From the NCBI RefSeq assembly GCF_007830125.1, contig NZ_VLLG01000003.1, forward strand, positions 1,044,247 to 1,108,246: 64,000 nt of DNA, written 5' to 3'. The position numbers and the translations under genes are program-made. Source of the stretch: Chitinophaga japonensis (lineage in GTDB: Bacteria; Bacteroidota; Bacteroidia; Chitinophagales; Chitinophagaceae). This document shows, piece by piece, positions 43,547-51,889 of this stretch. Each line of letters begins with the position of its first letter. Position 1 is the first letter of the stretch. The notes under the pieces were generated by a model. The model did no database searches and was not told the DNA's origin. It worked only from the letters and a program-made list of their open reading frames with translations.

Positions 43547-43590
43547 GGATGTGCGGATGTAGATCGTATATCCGCACATTTGCACATCAT
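43547..43590. repeat. Inverted repeat with 8-bp period
   Basis: ATGTGCGGAT (43549-43558) and ATCCGCACAT (43570-43579) are perfect 10-bp arms around an 11-bp loop. Both sides show 8-bp words of the type GGATGTGC and GATGTGCA. It sits between the divergent cysE and NtrC-like genes, directly before a TATCTTTG promoter box at 43596-43603. Confidence 0.65.
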
Positions 43591-43595
43591 TTCGT

Positions 43596-43603
43596 TATCT
43601 TTG
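43596..43603 (+). promoter_or_regulatory. TAnnTTTG promoter box of the NtrC-like gene
   Basis: TATCTTTG matches the -7 consensus and would give a leader of about 22 nt before ATG 43632. No TTG at the expected -33 distance, where the hairpin lies instead. Confidence 0.5.
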
Positions 43604-43631
43604 CTCCCTGTATTTAAAAAAAACACCAGAC

Positions 43632-44816
43632 ATGGCCAACATCCTCATTATTGACGATGAAAAAAGCATCCGTAAAACCCTGACGGAGATCCTGACCTAC
43701 GAAGGGTACAAGATCGATGAAGCGGCAGATGGGGCGGAAGGTTTCAAAATGTTCCAGGCAAAGCAGTATGACGCGGTGCTGTGCGACATCAAGATGCCGA
43801 AGATGGACGGGCTGGAGTTCCTGGAAAAGGCTAAGGAAACCAATCCTGACATACCGATTGTAATGGTGTCCGGGCATGGTAATATTGATACGGCGGTAGA
43901 TGCGGTGAAAAAGGGCGCCTATGACTATATTTCCAAGCCCCCGGACCTGAACCGCCTGCTCATCACCCTGCGCAATGCCATGGATAAGACCAAGCTGGTG
44001 GCGGAAACCAAGACCCTGCGCCGCAAGGTGAACAAAACGCAGGAAATGATAGGCAGTTCCTCACCCATCCTCAAAATAAAAGAAACCATCGAAAAAGTGG
44101 CGCCCACCGATGCCCGCGTGCTGGTAACCGGCGAGAACGGGGTAGGCAAGGAACTGGTGGCCCGCTGGATACATGAGCGCAGCAGCCGCGCCGGCGGAGC
44201 GCTGGTAGAGGTGAACTGCGCCGCCATTCCCGGTGAACTGATTGAGAGTGAGCTGTTCGGGCACGAGAAAGGCTCTTTTACCTCCGCAGTAAAGCAGCGT
44301 ATCGGCAAGTTCGAGCAGGCCAATGGCGGCACCCTTTTCCTGGATGAAATAGGCGATATGAGCCTGAGCGCCCAGGCCAAAGTGCTGCGCGCCCTGCAGG
44401 AAGGCAAGATCACCCGTGTTGGCGGCGACAAGGAAATAAACGTGGACGTGCGCGTAATAGCCGCTACCAATAAAGACCTGCTGAAGGAGGTGGAAGAGAA
44501 GAACTTCCGCCTGGACCTGTACCACCGCCTGAGCGTGATCCTGATCCATGTGCCTTCACTGAACGAGCGCCGCGAGGATGTGCCCCTGCTGGTAGAGCAT
44601 TTCCTGGTGAACATCTGCCAGGAGTACGGCATCGCCAAAAAAAGCATAGACCCTGCCGCCATGAAGGCGCTGCAGCAATATAACTGGTCCGGCAACATCC
44701 GCGAGCTGCGCAACGTGGTGGAAAGGCTGGTGATCCTGTCCGGCAAAACCATTTCCGCGGATGACGTGGAGGATTACGTGCTGCCCGGCCGGGAGCGGAA
44801 GAAAGCGAGCATATGA
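43632..44816 (+). CDS. NtrC-like sigma-54 response regulator lacking the HTH domain
   Basis: A 394-residue protein. Receiver domain 1-120 (acidic pair IIDDEKS, phosphoacceptor Asp52, Lys102), AAA+ domain about 140-380 with Walker A GENGVGKE (168-175), Walker B GGTLFLDEIGD and the arginine-rich YNWSGNIRELRNVVERL. Two oddities: the sigma-54 contact loop, normally GAFTGA, reads GSFTSA (214-219), and the protein ends soon after the AAA+ domain (EDYVLPGRERKKASI) with no Fis-type DNA-binding helices. It may activate from solution or do something other than classical enhancer binding. Its stop overlaps the next gene by four bases. No kinase is adjacent. Confidence 0.9.
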   Translation: MANILIIDDEKSIRKTLTEILTYEGYKIDEAADGAEGFKMFQAKQYDAVLCDIKMPKMDGLEFLEKAKETNPDIPIVMVSGHGNIDTAVDAVKKGAYDYISKPPDLNRLLITLRNAMDKTKLVAETKTLRRKVNKTQEMIGSSSPILKIKETIEKVAPTDARVLVTGENGVGKELVARWIHERSSRAGGALVEVNCAAIPGELIESELFGHEKGSFTSAVKQRIGKFEQANGGTLFLDEIGDMSLSAQAKVLRALQEGKITRVGGDKEINVDVRVIAATNKDLLKEVEEKNFRLDLYHRLSVILIHVPSLNERREDVPLLVEHFLVNICQEYGIAKKSIDPAAMKALQQYNWSGNIRELRNVVERLVILSGKTISADDVEDYVLPGRERKKASI

Positions 44817-45469
44817 CCAGGCATTTATACCTCATCAGCGGCATGGGTGCGGACGAGCGTATGTTCCAACACCTGCGCTTCCCGGGGGAGTACCAGGTAC
44901 ATGTGCTGCACTGGCTACCTCCCCGGCCGGATGAGCCCTTTACGGACTATGCCGCCAGGATGGCCGCCGGTATGGCCACAAACGGCCCCGTGACCCTGCT
45001 GGGGCTCTCGTTCGGCGGCATGATCAGCCTGGAAATAGCCCGCCAGCGCCCCATCGAAAAGAATATCATTATCAGCAGCATCAAGCATACCGGCGAACGC
45101 CCTCCGTATTTCAACTGGGCCAGGAAACTGGGCCTGTACCACCTGCCGGACCAGTTGCTGTTCCGCCGGCGGCACGCCATTGTAAAACACTTCATGAATG
45201 TGGAAACCCCGGAAGAGGACGCCCTGCTGCGCGATTACCTGCAGAAGAAGGATTTTACCTACCTCCGCTGGGCCGTAAACACGGTGCTGCACTGGGAGAA
45301 TGAGTTCATTCCCCCGTCCCTGGTGCATATACACGGCGGCGCCGACCTTACCTTTCCCCTGAAATTTGTGAAGCCCACCTATACCATTCCGGACGGCGGG
45401 CATTTTATGGTGATGAACCGCGCAGCGCAGATCAACGGTATACTGGCCCGGGAACTGGAGGACCTATAA
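44813..45469 (+). CDS. Alpha/beta hydrolase-like protein
   Basis: A 218-residue protein with an alpha/beta hydrolase outline. LISGMGADERMFQHL is an oxyanion-type opening, the nucleophile elbow is LLGLSFGGMISLEIA (Ser near residue 65), the acid is likely in HIHGGADLTFPL and the His in PDGGHFMVMNRA. Small size means a minimal cap. It overlaps the NtrC-like gene by four bases (ATGA), so the two are translationally coupled. Substrate unknown. Confidence 0.82.
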   Translation: MTRHLYLISGMGADERMFQHLRFPGEYQVHVLHWLPPRPDEPFTDYAARMAAGMATNGPVTLLGLSFGGMISLEIARQRPIEKNIIISSIKHTGERPPYFNWARKLGLYHLPDQLLFRRRHAIVKHFMNVETPEEDALLRDYLQKKDFTYLRWAVNTVLHWENEFIPPSLVHIHGGADLTFPLKFVKPTYTIPDGGHFMVMNRAAQINGILARELEDL

Positions 45470-45562
45470 AAAATGCTTAAAATTGAAGGCGGGAACCGCC
45501 TGACTGCCCGTATAATATTATATTTGTTCTTTTAAAGATATCTTATATATAAATACAACTGA

Positions 45563-46735
45563 ATGAACCTGGCATTTTGGAAACGTAATAAAGAAGGCCA
45601 ATCCCGGAAGAAAAAATCAGCAGTACGCGAGTGGCTGGACGCAGCCATTTTTGCGGTGATTGCCGCCACGTTGATCCGTACCTTTATTTTTGAGGCGTAT
45701 ACCATCCCTACTCCATCTATGGAAAAGACCTTGCTGGTGAACGATTTCCTGTTCGTGAGCAAGATCAGCTACGGAGCGCGTATTCCCAATACGCCACTGG
45801 CAGTACCTTTTACCCATCATACCCTGCCCTTTACAAAATATTCCAAAGCTTATTCCGAAGCCGTGCACTGGCCGTACAAGCGCCTGCCCGGCTTTACCGA
45901 TATCAAGCGCAATGATGTAGTGGTGTTCAATTTCCCGGAAGGGGATACGGTGGCCCTGGAGCAGCAGGACCAGAGCTACTACGGGCTGGTGCGCAGCCTG
46001 GGCCGCGATGCGGTGTGGGAAGCCTATCACGTTACCTCCCGGCCGGTAGACAAGCGCGAAAATTACATCAAGCGTTGCGTGGCGGAGGCTGGCGACACGC
46101 TGAGCATAAAGGATGGCATCGTGTTTGTGAACGGCCGCCAGGCGCCCATTCCGCCGGAAAGCGAACGGCGCTACCTGGTGGAAACCACCGGGGACCAGTT
46201 GAACCCGGAGCGCCTGGAAGAGCTGGGCGTTACGGCCATCCCGGATGCGGCCCTCTCCACCGGCCTCTTCGTGTATAACCTGACACCCGGAAATGTGGCC
46301 GCCCTGAAGAATTTTTCCGTGATAAAAAACATCAGGCCCTACTTCAGCACAGGGCTGCCGGTGTTCCCGTATGACACGGCGCATTATCACTGGACAGAAG
46401 AGAATTTTGGCCCCCTGTACATTCCTAAAAAGGGCGCTACTGTGAAGATCGACAGCAGCAATATTGCCATCTACGACCGCATTATCCGCGTATATGAGGG
46501 CAACAAGCTGGAATCAAAGAATGGCCGGTTTTATATTAACGGGCAGCCCGCCGACTCCTACACTTTCAAAATGAACTATTACTGGATGATGGGGGACAAC
46601 CGCAATAATTCCCTGGACTCCCGTTACTGGGGTTTTGTGCCGGAAGACCATGTGGTAGGCAAGGCCTGGCTGATCTGGATGAGCTACGGCGGTGGCAGCA
46701 TCCGGTGGAGCCGCCTGTTTCAAACGATCAAATGA
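45563..46735 (+). CDS. lepB: Signal peptidase I
   Basis: A 390-residue inner-membrane peptidase. One membrane helix (about 24-44), then the catalytic Ser52 in TIPTPSMEKTLLVNDF, the general-base Lys in YIKRCVAEAGDTLSI and box E, MMGDNRNNSLDSRYWGFVPEDHVVGKAWLI. A large insertion between the catalytic boxes (about 195-310) makes it longer than E. coli LepB, as is common in Bacteroidota. It removes signal peptides from the many Sec and Tat substrates encoded in this window. A TATATTTG box lies at 45519-45526. The cdd gene overlaps its stop. Confidence 0.95.
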   Translation: MNLAFWKRNKEGQSRKKKSAVREWLDAAIFAVIAATLIRTFIFEAYTIPTPSMEKTLLVNDFLFVSKISYGARIPNTPLAVPFTHHTLPFTKYSKAYSEAVHWPYKRLPGFTDIKRNDVVVFNFPEGDTVALEQQDQSYYGLVRSLGRDAVWEAYHVTSRPVDKRENYIKRCVAEAGDTLSIKDGIVFVNGRQAPIPPESERRYLVETTGDQLNPERLEELGVTAIPDAALSTGLFVYNLTPGNVAALKNFSVIKNIRPYFSTGLPVFPYDTAHYHWTEENFGPLYIPKKGATVKIDSSNIAIYDRIIRVYEGNKLESKNGRFYINGQPADSYTFKMNYYWMMGDNRNNSLDSRYWGFVPEDHVVGKAWLIWMSYGGGSIRWSRLFQTIK

Positions 46736-47220
46736 TGAAGAAGCTGCGGCATTCCTTTGAGTACCTTTCTTATGATGACATCAGCGAACTGGATGCCGAT
46801 GATGCGGCATTGCTGCAGGCGGCCAGGAAGGTAACGGAGCGGGCCTATGCTCCTTACTCCAATTTCCGGGTAGGAGCAGTGATGCGCCTGGCCAACGGGC
46901 AGTTGGTGAGCGGCACCAACCAGGAGAACGCTTCTTTCCCCGCCGGCATCTGTGCGGAAAGGACCGCTCTCTCTGCTGCATCCTCCCTTTTCCCGGGAGA
47001 GCCGGTACAGGCCATTGCCATCAGTTACCAGCACCCGGAAGGCAACAGCCATCAACCCATTTCTCCCTGCGGCATCTGCCGGCAATCGCTGGCGGAATAC
47101 GAGCTGCGGCAGCAACAGCCCATCCGCCTGATCCTGGGCGGGCAAAGCGGCAAAGTGCTGGTGATACCCGCCGCTACGCAGCTATTACCTTTCTCGTTCT
47201 CCGCAAAGGACATGGAGTAG
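46732..47220 (+). CDS. cdd: Cytidine deaminase
   Basis: A 162-residue zinc deaminase. The active site is NQENASFPAGICAERTALSAA (Cys ligand and catalytic Glu in CAE) and SPCGICRQSLAEYE (two Cys ligands). It converts cytidine and deoxycytidine to the uridine forms for pyrimidine salvage. Start ATG 46732 overlaps the lepB stop (ATGA), so the two are coupled. The N-terminus is somewhat longer than in the 130-residue homotetramers. Confidence 0.94.
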   Translation: MMKKLRHSFEYLSYDDISELDADDAALLQAARKVTERAYAPYSNFRVGAVMRLANGQLVSGTNQENASFPAGICAERTALSAASSLFPGEPVQAIAISYQHPEGNSHQPISPCGICRQSLAEYELRQQQPIRLILGGQSGKVLVIPAATQLLPFSFSAKDME

Positions 47221-47239
47221 ATATATATTGAAATTGAGT

Positions 47240-47247
47240 TATATTTG
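47240..47247 (+). promoter_or_regulatory. TAnnTTTG box just before the TPR gene
   Basis: TATATTTG, a perfect -7 box, ends 6 bp before ATG 47254, predicting a leaderless mRNA. No TTG at the -33 position. Confidence 0.5.
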
Positions 47248-47253
47248 TGCCGT

Positions 47254-47766
47254 ATGATCCGTATCCTATGCCTGCTTTTCCTGGCAGCGGTGTTGATAAT
47301 GCCGGCTGCTGTAGCCCATCCCCGTGACAAAGCCCGTTTACTGTATAAGGAAGGCCTGGCGCTGAAGCGCTCCGGAAAGCTGACGGCCGCCCTGAAATAC
47401 TTCCATGCCGCCATCCGGCAGGACGACGGTTTTGCGCCCGCTTACCTGGAACTGGGCCAGGTTTACGCCTTGCTGGAGAACTACCGTCAAAGCATATACT
47501 ATTACCGCAAGCTGATCAACGAGGATAACCTGCTGAGCGCCGGCCCGGAAGACCTGCAGGTGATCTACCACCTGGGCCATGTTTATTATTATGAAGGCAA
47601 CTACAAAGCCGCTGCCGCCCTCTGGTCCCGCTTGCTGGACCTGCAGCCACAGAACGGCTTTGCCATGTTCATGCTTGGTAAGTCGTATATTGCCGCCGGC
47701 GAGCAGGCAAAGGGGGAGAAGCTGTGCGATGAAAGTCTGAGGTTGGAGGTAGGAAGTAAGAAATAG
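47254..47766 (+). CDS. Exported TPR protein with repeat-derived C-terminus
   Basis: A 170-residue protein with a signal peptide (about 1-21, ending AVAHP) and three tetratricopeptide repeats (ARLLYKEGLALKRSGKLTAALKYFHAAI, then PAYLELGQVYALLENYRQSIYYY, then YHLGHVYYYEGNYKAAAALWSRL). TPRs hold protein partners; none is evident here. The last ten or so codons (SLRLEVGSKK) and the TAG stop are read from a heptamer array, so the true C-terminus of the ancestral gene may have been different. ATG 47254 was chosen to begin the signal peptide. Confidence 0.85.
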   Translation: MIRILCLLFLAAVLIMPAAVAHPRDKARLLYKEGLALKRSGKLTAALKYFHAAIRQDDGFAPAYLELGQVYALLENYRQSIYYYRKLINEDNLLSAGPEDLQVIYHLGHVYYYEGNYKAAAALWSRLLDLQPQNGFAMFMLGKSYIAAGEQAKGEKLCDESLRLEVGSKK

Positions 47767-47845
47767 GATGCCAGAAGTATGATGTAGCAGCTTGCCCCGT
47801 CTTACTTCCTATCTCATACTTCTTACTTCCTACCTCCTGCCTCAC
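47739..47845. repeat. Inverted heptamer array between TPR gene and argS
   Basis: Seven 7-bp units run from 47739 to 47787 (GAGGTAG, GAAGTAA and related words), and a mirror array on the other strand fills 47801-47845. Positions 47745-47762 and 47820-47837 are a perfect 18-bp inverted repeat. The TPR gene stop (TAG 47764-47766) and the argS stop (TGA, 47842-47844 on the minus strand) both lie in the arrays. Confidence 0.9.
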
Positions 47846-49773
47846 ATTCTTTCCGGAACACTGATACCCAGCAACTGCATGCATTGCGCAATAGTATGCG
47901 CCGTTAACGTAATGATCTGCAGACGCAGGTTCTTCTTTTCTTCCGACTCCGCATTTACAATAGAGTAGGTATACACCCCGCCGGCCTTCTCCGCGTAGAA
48001 GGAGTTGAACTGCTGCGCCAGGTGAAAGGCATAGTTGGCAATGGTAGCCGGGCTCATTTCCCTTTGTGCGTCTTCCAGCACTTCGCCGAACTGCTCGTTC
48101 AGCACGATCAGCGCTTTTTCCATTGGCAGTAAACTGTCATTATGCCGGTAAGTGTCCAAATGACGGGTGTCTGTCACGCCGGTTTCCCGCATAATGGATT
48201 TGATACGGGCATGGGCATACTGGATAAAGGGACCGGTGAAGCCATGAAAATCGATGGACTCTTCCGGGTTGAATATCATTCTCTTTTTAGGGTCTACCCG
48301 CAGCAGGAAGAACTTCATGGCGCCCAGTCCTATCATTTCATAGAGGCCCTGCAGCTCGCTTTCGCTGAAGTCCTTTAGTTTGCCGGAGGCTTTGGTGTGC
48401 TCGGCGGCGGTGTTCACCATTTCGTCTACAATATCATCGGCATCCACCACGGTACCTTCCCGGCTTTTCATGCGGCCATGGGGCAGTTCCACCATGCCGT
48501 AGGAAAGGTGGTAAACGCCGTCGGCAGCCGGTTCTCCCAGTTTTTCCAGGATCAGCTTCAGCACCTTGAAATGATAGTTCTGTTCATCGGCCACCACGTA
48601 AATGCTTTGCTCCATGTGGTAGTCGTCATATTTCAGGCGGGCGGTGCCCAGGTCCTGTGTCATGTATACGGAGGTGCCGTCGCCACGCAGCAGCAGTTTC
48701 TGGTCCAGCCCGTCGGCCGTCAGGTCTATCCATACGGAATTATCTTCCTTGCGGAACAATACGCCTTTGCGCAGGCCGTCGGCTACCAGGTCCTTGCCCA
48801 GCAGGTAGGTCTCGCTTTCATAGTAGATCTTGTCAAAGTCAATGCCCAGGCGTTTGTAGGTAGCTTCAAAACCGTCATACACCCAGCCGTTCATGGTGGC
48901 CCACAGCGACCGCACTTCCGGGTTGCCGGCTTCCCATTGCTGCAGCATGATCTTGGCCTGCTGCATGATCTCTGTTTTATTGCGCGCCAGCTCTTTGATC
49001 TCGTCATTGATCTTGCCGGATTTTTCCTTGTCCTGCTGTATCTCGGGCTTGTCCAGCAGGGCGGCCAGCTTTTCCACCTTTTCCCTTTCCGCACCATCAA
49101 AGTCCCGGAAGTCGCTTTCCAGTACCCGGGCAATGATCGGCTCTGCCTGTTCTTTCAGCAGTGTCTCAAACTTCACGTAGTAGTCGCCTACCAGGTGGTC
49201 GCCTTTGATGCCGGTGGATTCCGGGGTATCGCCATGGGCAAACAACTGCCAGGCCAGCATGGACTTGCAGATGTGGATGCCCCGGTCGTTCACCAGGTTG
49301 GTCTTGATCACCTCGTAGCCGTTGGCCTTCAGTATTTCCGCGATGGAATAACCAAGAAAGTTATTGCGCAGGTGCCCCAGGTGCAGGGGCTTGTTGGTAT
49401 TGGGGGAGGAATACTCCACCATTACCTTTTTGCCGTTGGCCGGTTTGCGGCCTGCATGGGGATCGCTGAAATGTTGCTGCAGGTACTGTATCCAGTAGGC
49501 ATTGTTAATGCCCAGGTTCAGGAAGCCTTTTACCACGTTGAAGCCGGCTATCAGCTCCGGGAAATGGCTCACCAGGTAGTCGCCCAGGTTTTTGCCGGTT
49601 TCCTCCGGCTTTTGCCGGCTGAATTTGGTAAAGGAAAATACCACAATCGTATACTCCCCTTCAAACTCGGGCTTGGTAACGTTAATGGCAATATCGGAAA
49701 TGGGGATGTCCTGGTTATAAAGCGATTTGATAGCTGCTGCTGCTGCAGACCGGATAGATTGTACGACACTCAT
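47842..49773 (-). CDS. argS: Arginyl-tRNA synthetase
   Basis: A 643-residue class I synthetase. An N-terminal Arg-specific domain (1-110) is followed by the catalytic core with the HIGH-type motif in SSPNTNKPLHLGHLRNNF, the KMSKS-equivalent GRMKSREGTVVDADD and the C-terminal anticodon-binding DALR domain (TIANYAFHLAQQFNSFYAEKAGG to the end). It charges tRNA-Arg. Transcribed alone; the start is followed upstream by a repeat array that separates it from the beta-barrel gene. Confidence 0.96.
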   Translation of the reverse strand: MSVVQSIRSAAAAAIKSLYNQDIPISDIAINVTKPEFEGEYTIVVFSFTKFSRQKPEETGKNLGDYLVSHFPELIAGFNVVKGFLNLGINNAYWIQYLQQHFSDPHAGRKPANGKKVMVEYSSPNTNKPLHLGHLRNNFLGYSIAEILKANGYEVIKTNLVNDRGIHICKSMLAWQLFAHGDTPESTGIKGDHLVGDYYVKFETLLKEQAEPIIARVLESDFRDFDGAEREKVEKLAALLDKPEIQQDKEKSGKINDEIKELARNKTEIMQQAKIMLQQWEAGNPEVRSLWATMNGWVYDGFEATYKRLGIDFDKIYYESETYLLGKDLVADGLRKGVLFRKEDNSVWIDLTADGLDQKLLLRGDGTSVYMTQDLGTARLKYDDYHMEQSIYVVADEQNYHFKVLKLILEKLGEPAADGVYHLSYGMVELPHGRMKSREGTVVDADDIVDEMVNTAAEHTKASGKLKDFSESELQGLYEMIGLGAMKFFLLRVDPKKRMIFNPEESIDFHGFTGPFIQYAHARIKSIMRETGVTDTRHLDTYRHNDSLLPMEKALIVLNEQFGEVLEDAQREMSPATIANYAFHLAQQFNSFYAEKAGGVYTYSIVNAESEEKKNLRLQIITLTAHTIAQCMQLLGISVPERM

Positions 49774-49817
49774 GTAGAAAACGGTTAATGCAAAGTAGCA
49801 GCAAAGGTAGAAAAAAT

Positions 49818-49873
49818 AAGCTACGTAGCTATTAGCCGTGTAGCACCTGGCTACGTGGCTAATAGCTAATAGC
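49818..49873. repeat. Array of TAGC-containing words, 7/8-bp period
   Basis: The dinucleotide GC within AGC/GGC recurs at spacings 8, 7, 8, 7, 8, 7 and 7 bp, giving a 15-bp higher-order period. TAGCTATTAGCC (49826-49837) and GGCTAATAGCTA (49857-49868) form a perfect 12-bp inverted repeat. It lies between the argS start and the 3' end of the beta-barrel gene, both on the minus strand; on that strand the words carry TAG. Confidence 0.75.
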
Positions 49874-49887
49874 GGATGGCCAACAGT

Positions 49888-50451
49888 TTATTTGATCGTG
49901 TAGGACACCCCTACCTGGGCCACGGAATTCTTATAATCGCCGCTGCCGTCGTACAGGTCTGTCAGGCCAAAATTATACCGGCCATATATGCCGAAGCCCA
50001 TGGGCAGCTTAAAGCCCAGGCCAAAGCCCATGCCCAGGTCGGCGGTGTTATAACCGTCCTTTATGTCTACCGTTACGCTGCCGCCCTTGTCTTTGGCGCT
50101 TACCAGGAACCCTACCTGCGGACCGGCTTCCAGGTAAAACTGCGGGATCAGGTAGTACTGGAACATTACAGGAATGTTGATGTAGTTGAGGGCCACCTTG
50201 CGCTCACCTGCCAGGGCTACATCATATTTTTCGCCCTGGCCGGAGAAAAGCAGCTCCGGTTGTATGGCCCAATCCCTGAAACGGAAGTTTACGAACCCGC
50301 CAACATGTCCGGAAGCGCGGCTGCCAGACCCATCAAAATCTGACAATTGGGCAATATTTAAACCGCCTTTCACTCCAAAATGAATGCTTTGCGCCTGTGC
50401 TGCAAAAGTGGCACATCCGGCAATAAGAATGGTTAAGATTAATTTTTTCAT
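49888..50451 (-). CDS. Outer-membrane beta-barrel protein
   Basis: A 187-residue protein with signal peptide (about 1-20, ending FAAQAQ) and an eight-stranded-barrel pattern: alternating hydrophobic and polar residues, HFGVKGGLNIAQLSDFDG, GHVGGFVNFRFRDWAIQPELLFSGQG, FYLEAGPQVGFLVSA and the terminal VAQVGVSYTIK. It fits the PorT/OMP_b-brl_2 family common in Bacteroidota. Role unknown (structural or small-solute). Confidence 0.88.
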   Translation of the reverse strand: MKKLILTILIAGCATFAAQAQSIHFGVKGGLNIAQLSDFDGSGSRASGHVGGFVNFRFRDWAIQPELLFSGQGEKYDVALAGERKVALNYINIPVMFQYYLIPQFYLEAGPQVGFLVSAKDKGGSVTVDIKDGYNTADLGMGFGLGFKLPMGFGIYGRYNFGLTDLYDGSGDYKNSVAQVGVSYTIK

Positions 50452-50495
50452 AATATGAAGATAGGTCAGCCGCTGAAAGGCAAATAGTATGCCGG

Positions 50496-51845
50496 TTAGT
50501 ACAGCGTAAACTCTACCCTCCTGTTCTTCTGCCGGCCGGCGGCGGTCTTGTTGGTGGCGATGGGCTGTGTTTCGCCATAGCCGGTCGCCTCAATCCTGGA
50601 GGGATTGGCGCCCCGGCCTACCAGGTATTGTTTTACGGATTCCGCCCGCTCTTTGGACAGGCGCATATTGCTGGCGGCAGCGCCTACATTATCCGTATGG
50701 CCGGCCAGCTTCAGGCTGAAATTCTTGGTTTTCAGCAGTTCCGCCACGCGGTCCAGCGGTCCGTAGGAGCTGGGCTTGATGCTGGCTTTGCCGGTTTCGA
50801 ACTCCAGGTTCTCAATGGCATCGCGTACCAGCCGGCGGTCTTCATCTGTTACCTGCTGCACCACCACTTTAGGCGTCGTGTCTTTGGGCAGGTCGCAGCC
50901 GGCGCCGTCCACTTTTACGCCCTGGGCGGTGCCGGGGCATTTGTCAAAGAAGTCGGATACCCCGTCGCCATCATTATCCTTTAATAATTTATCCATATCG
51001 GCGCTCAGGCGGGCATTGGCGCTGCGGGAGCTTTCCAGTTCCTGCTGCAGGGCCGCTTTCTGGGCCACCAGGTCGTCGTACATTACTTTGGCCGGGTTGT
51101 TCCAGGCCAGTTGCGGCTTGTGGCTGGGCCCCAGGCTGAACTCCAGGCCGGCGTAGCCGTAGGAATATTTGTCCTGGCTGTTGCCATAGTAGTAGCCATC
51201 CAGGTTATCCCCGTCCAGGAAGTGCATGGTGTAGCCCAGGTCCAGGTTCACCAACTCTGACAGCTTGAATTTCAGGCCAGCCCCAACGGGAATGATCAGC
51301 TCTTTGATGGTGCCGTCTGCCTTGTAATCGATCTTGGTATTGCTGCCCGCCGTTTCCAGCATGGGGTTGTACCCGGCCAGGCCCGCGCCGGCGGAAACGT
51401 AGATCTGCACAAAATTCTGTTTATACAGCCAGTTGATGGTCGCCACGTTCACAACCGCGCTGAGGCTGGCAGACCATTTCAGCTTGGTCTCAAATGACTC
51501 GTAGGCGCGGTTGGGCATGGCGCCGTTTCCTAATTCTTTGGAATTATCTCCACGCAGCTTGCCGCCGATGTAGTCCGCACGGATGCCCAGCGCATGCAGT
51601 AACTGCCATTTTACATAAGCCCCGTAGCCGGCCGAGGCTTTCCATTTAGTGAAATCATTGCCTCCGCCCGTGGGCGCTACGGGCCCCAGCAAGCCCCCGT
51701 TAACGCCGATGGACCAGGTCTTGAAATCCCTGCTCCCCTTAAAAAGGCCAGGCTGGGCGGCCCCTGTGGAGGTTTGCGCAGTGGTAGCCAGGGGTACGGT
51801 GAGGGTCAACATACAGGTGACCCATAGTGAAAAGGTCCTTTTCAT
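50496..51845 (-). CDS. OmpA-family outer-membrane protein with TSP3-like linker
   Basis: A 449-residue protein. Signal peptide (about 1-23), an outer-membrane barrel (about 40-250), a short coiled coil (about 262-292), a calcium-binding thrombospondin type 3-like linker (KDNDGDGVSDFFDKCPGTAQGVKVDGAGC), and an OmpA C-terminal domain (about 335-449; ENLEFETGKASIKPSSYGPLDRVAELL, LAGHTDNVGAAASNMRLSKERAESV, GYGETQPIATN, RQKNRRVEF). It ties the outer membrane to peptidoglycan. It is followed 44 bp later by the barrel gene. Confidence 0.93.
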   Translation of the reverse strand: MKRTFSLWVTCMLTLTVPLATTAQTSTGAAQPGLFKGSRDFKTWSIGVNGGLLGPVAPTGGGNDFTKWKASAGYGAYVKWQLLHALGIRADYIGGKLRGDNSKELGNGAMPNRAYESFETKLKWSASLSAVVNVATINWLYKQNFVQIYVSAGAGLAGYNPMLETAGSNTKIDYKADGTIKELIIPVGAGLKFKLSELVNLDLGYTMHFLDGDNLDGYYYGNSQDKYSYGYAGLEFSLGPSHKPQLAWNNPAKVMYDDLVAQKAALQQELESSRSANARLSADMDKLLKDNDGDGVSDFFDKCPGTAQGVKVDGAGCDLPKDTTPKVVVQQVTDEDRRLVRDAIENLEFETGKASIKPSSYGPLDRVAELLKTKNFSLKLAGHTDNVGAAASNMRLSKERAESVKQYLVGRGANPSRIEATGYGETQPIATNKTAAGRQKNRRVEFTLY

Positions 51846-51889
51846 AGAATTTAAAGGTTAGGTTATAAATGATTATCTACTAAACAAAT

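Noticed and set aside
45487..45501. Terminator after the alpha/beta hydrolase at 44813
   Set aside because: AGGCGG-GAA-CCGCCT is a neat hairpin but no T-run follows; role unclear, so not listed as a terminator.
48397..49788. 463-codon open frame on the plus strand
   Set aside because: Antisense to argS; it also runs past the real argS start only by chance.
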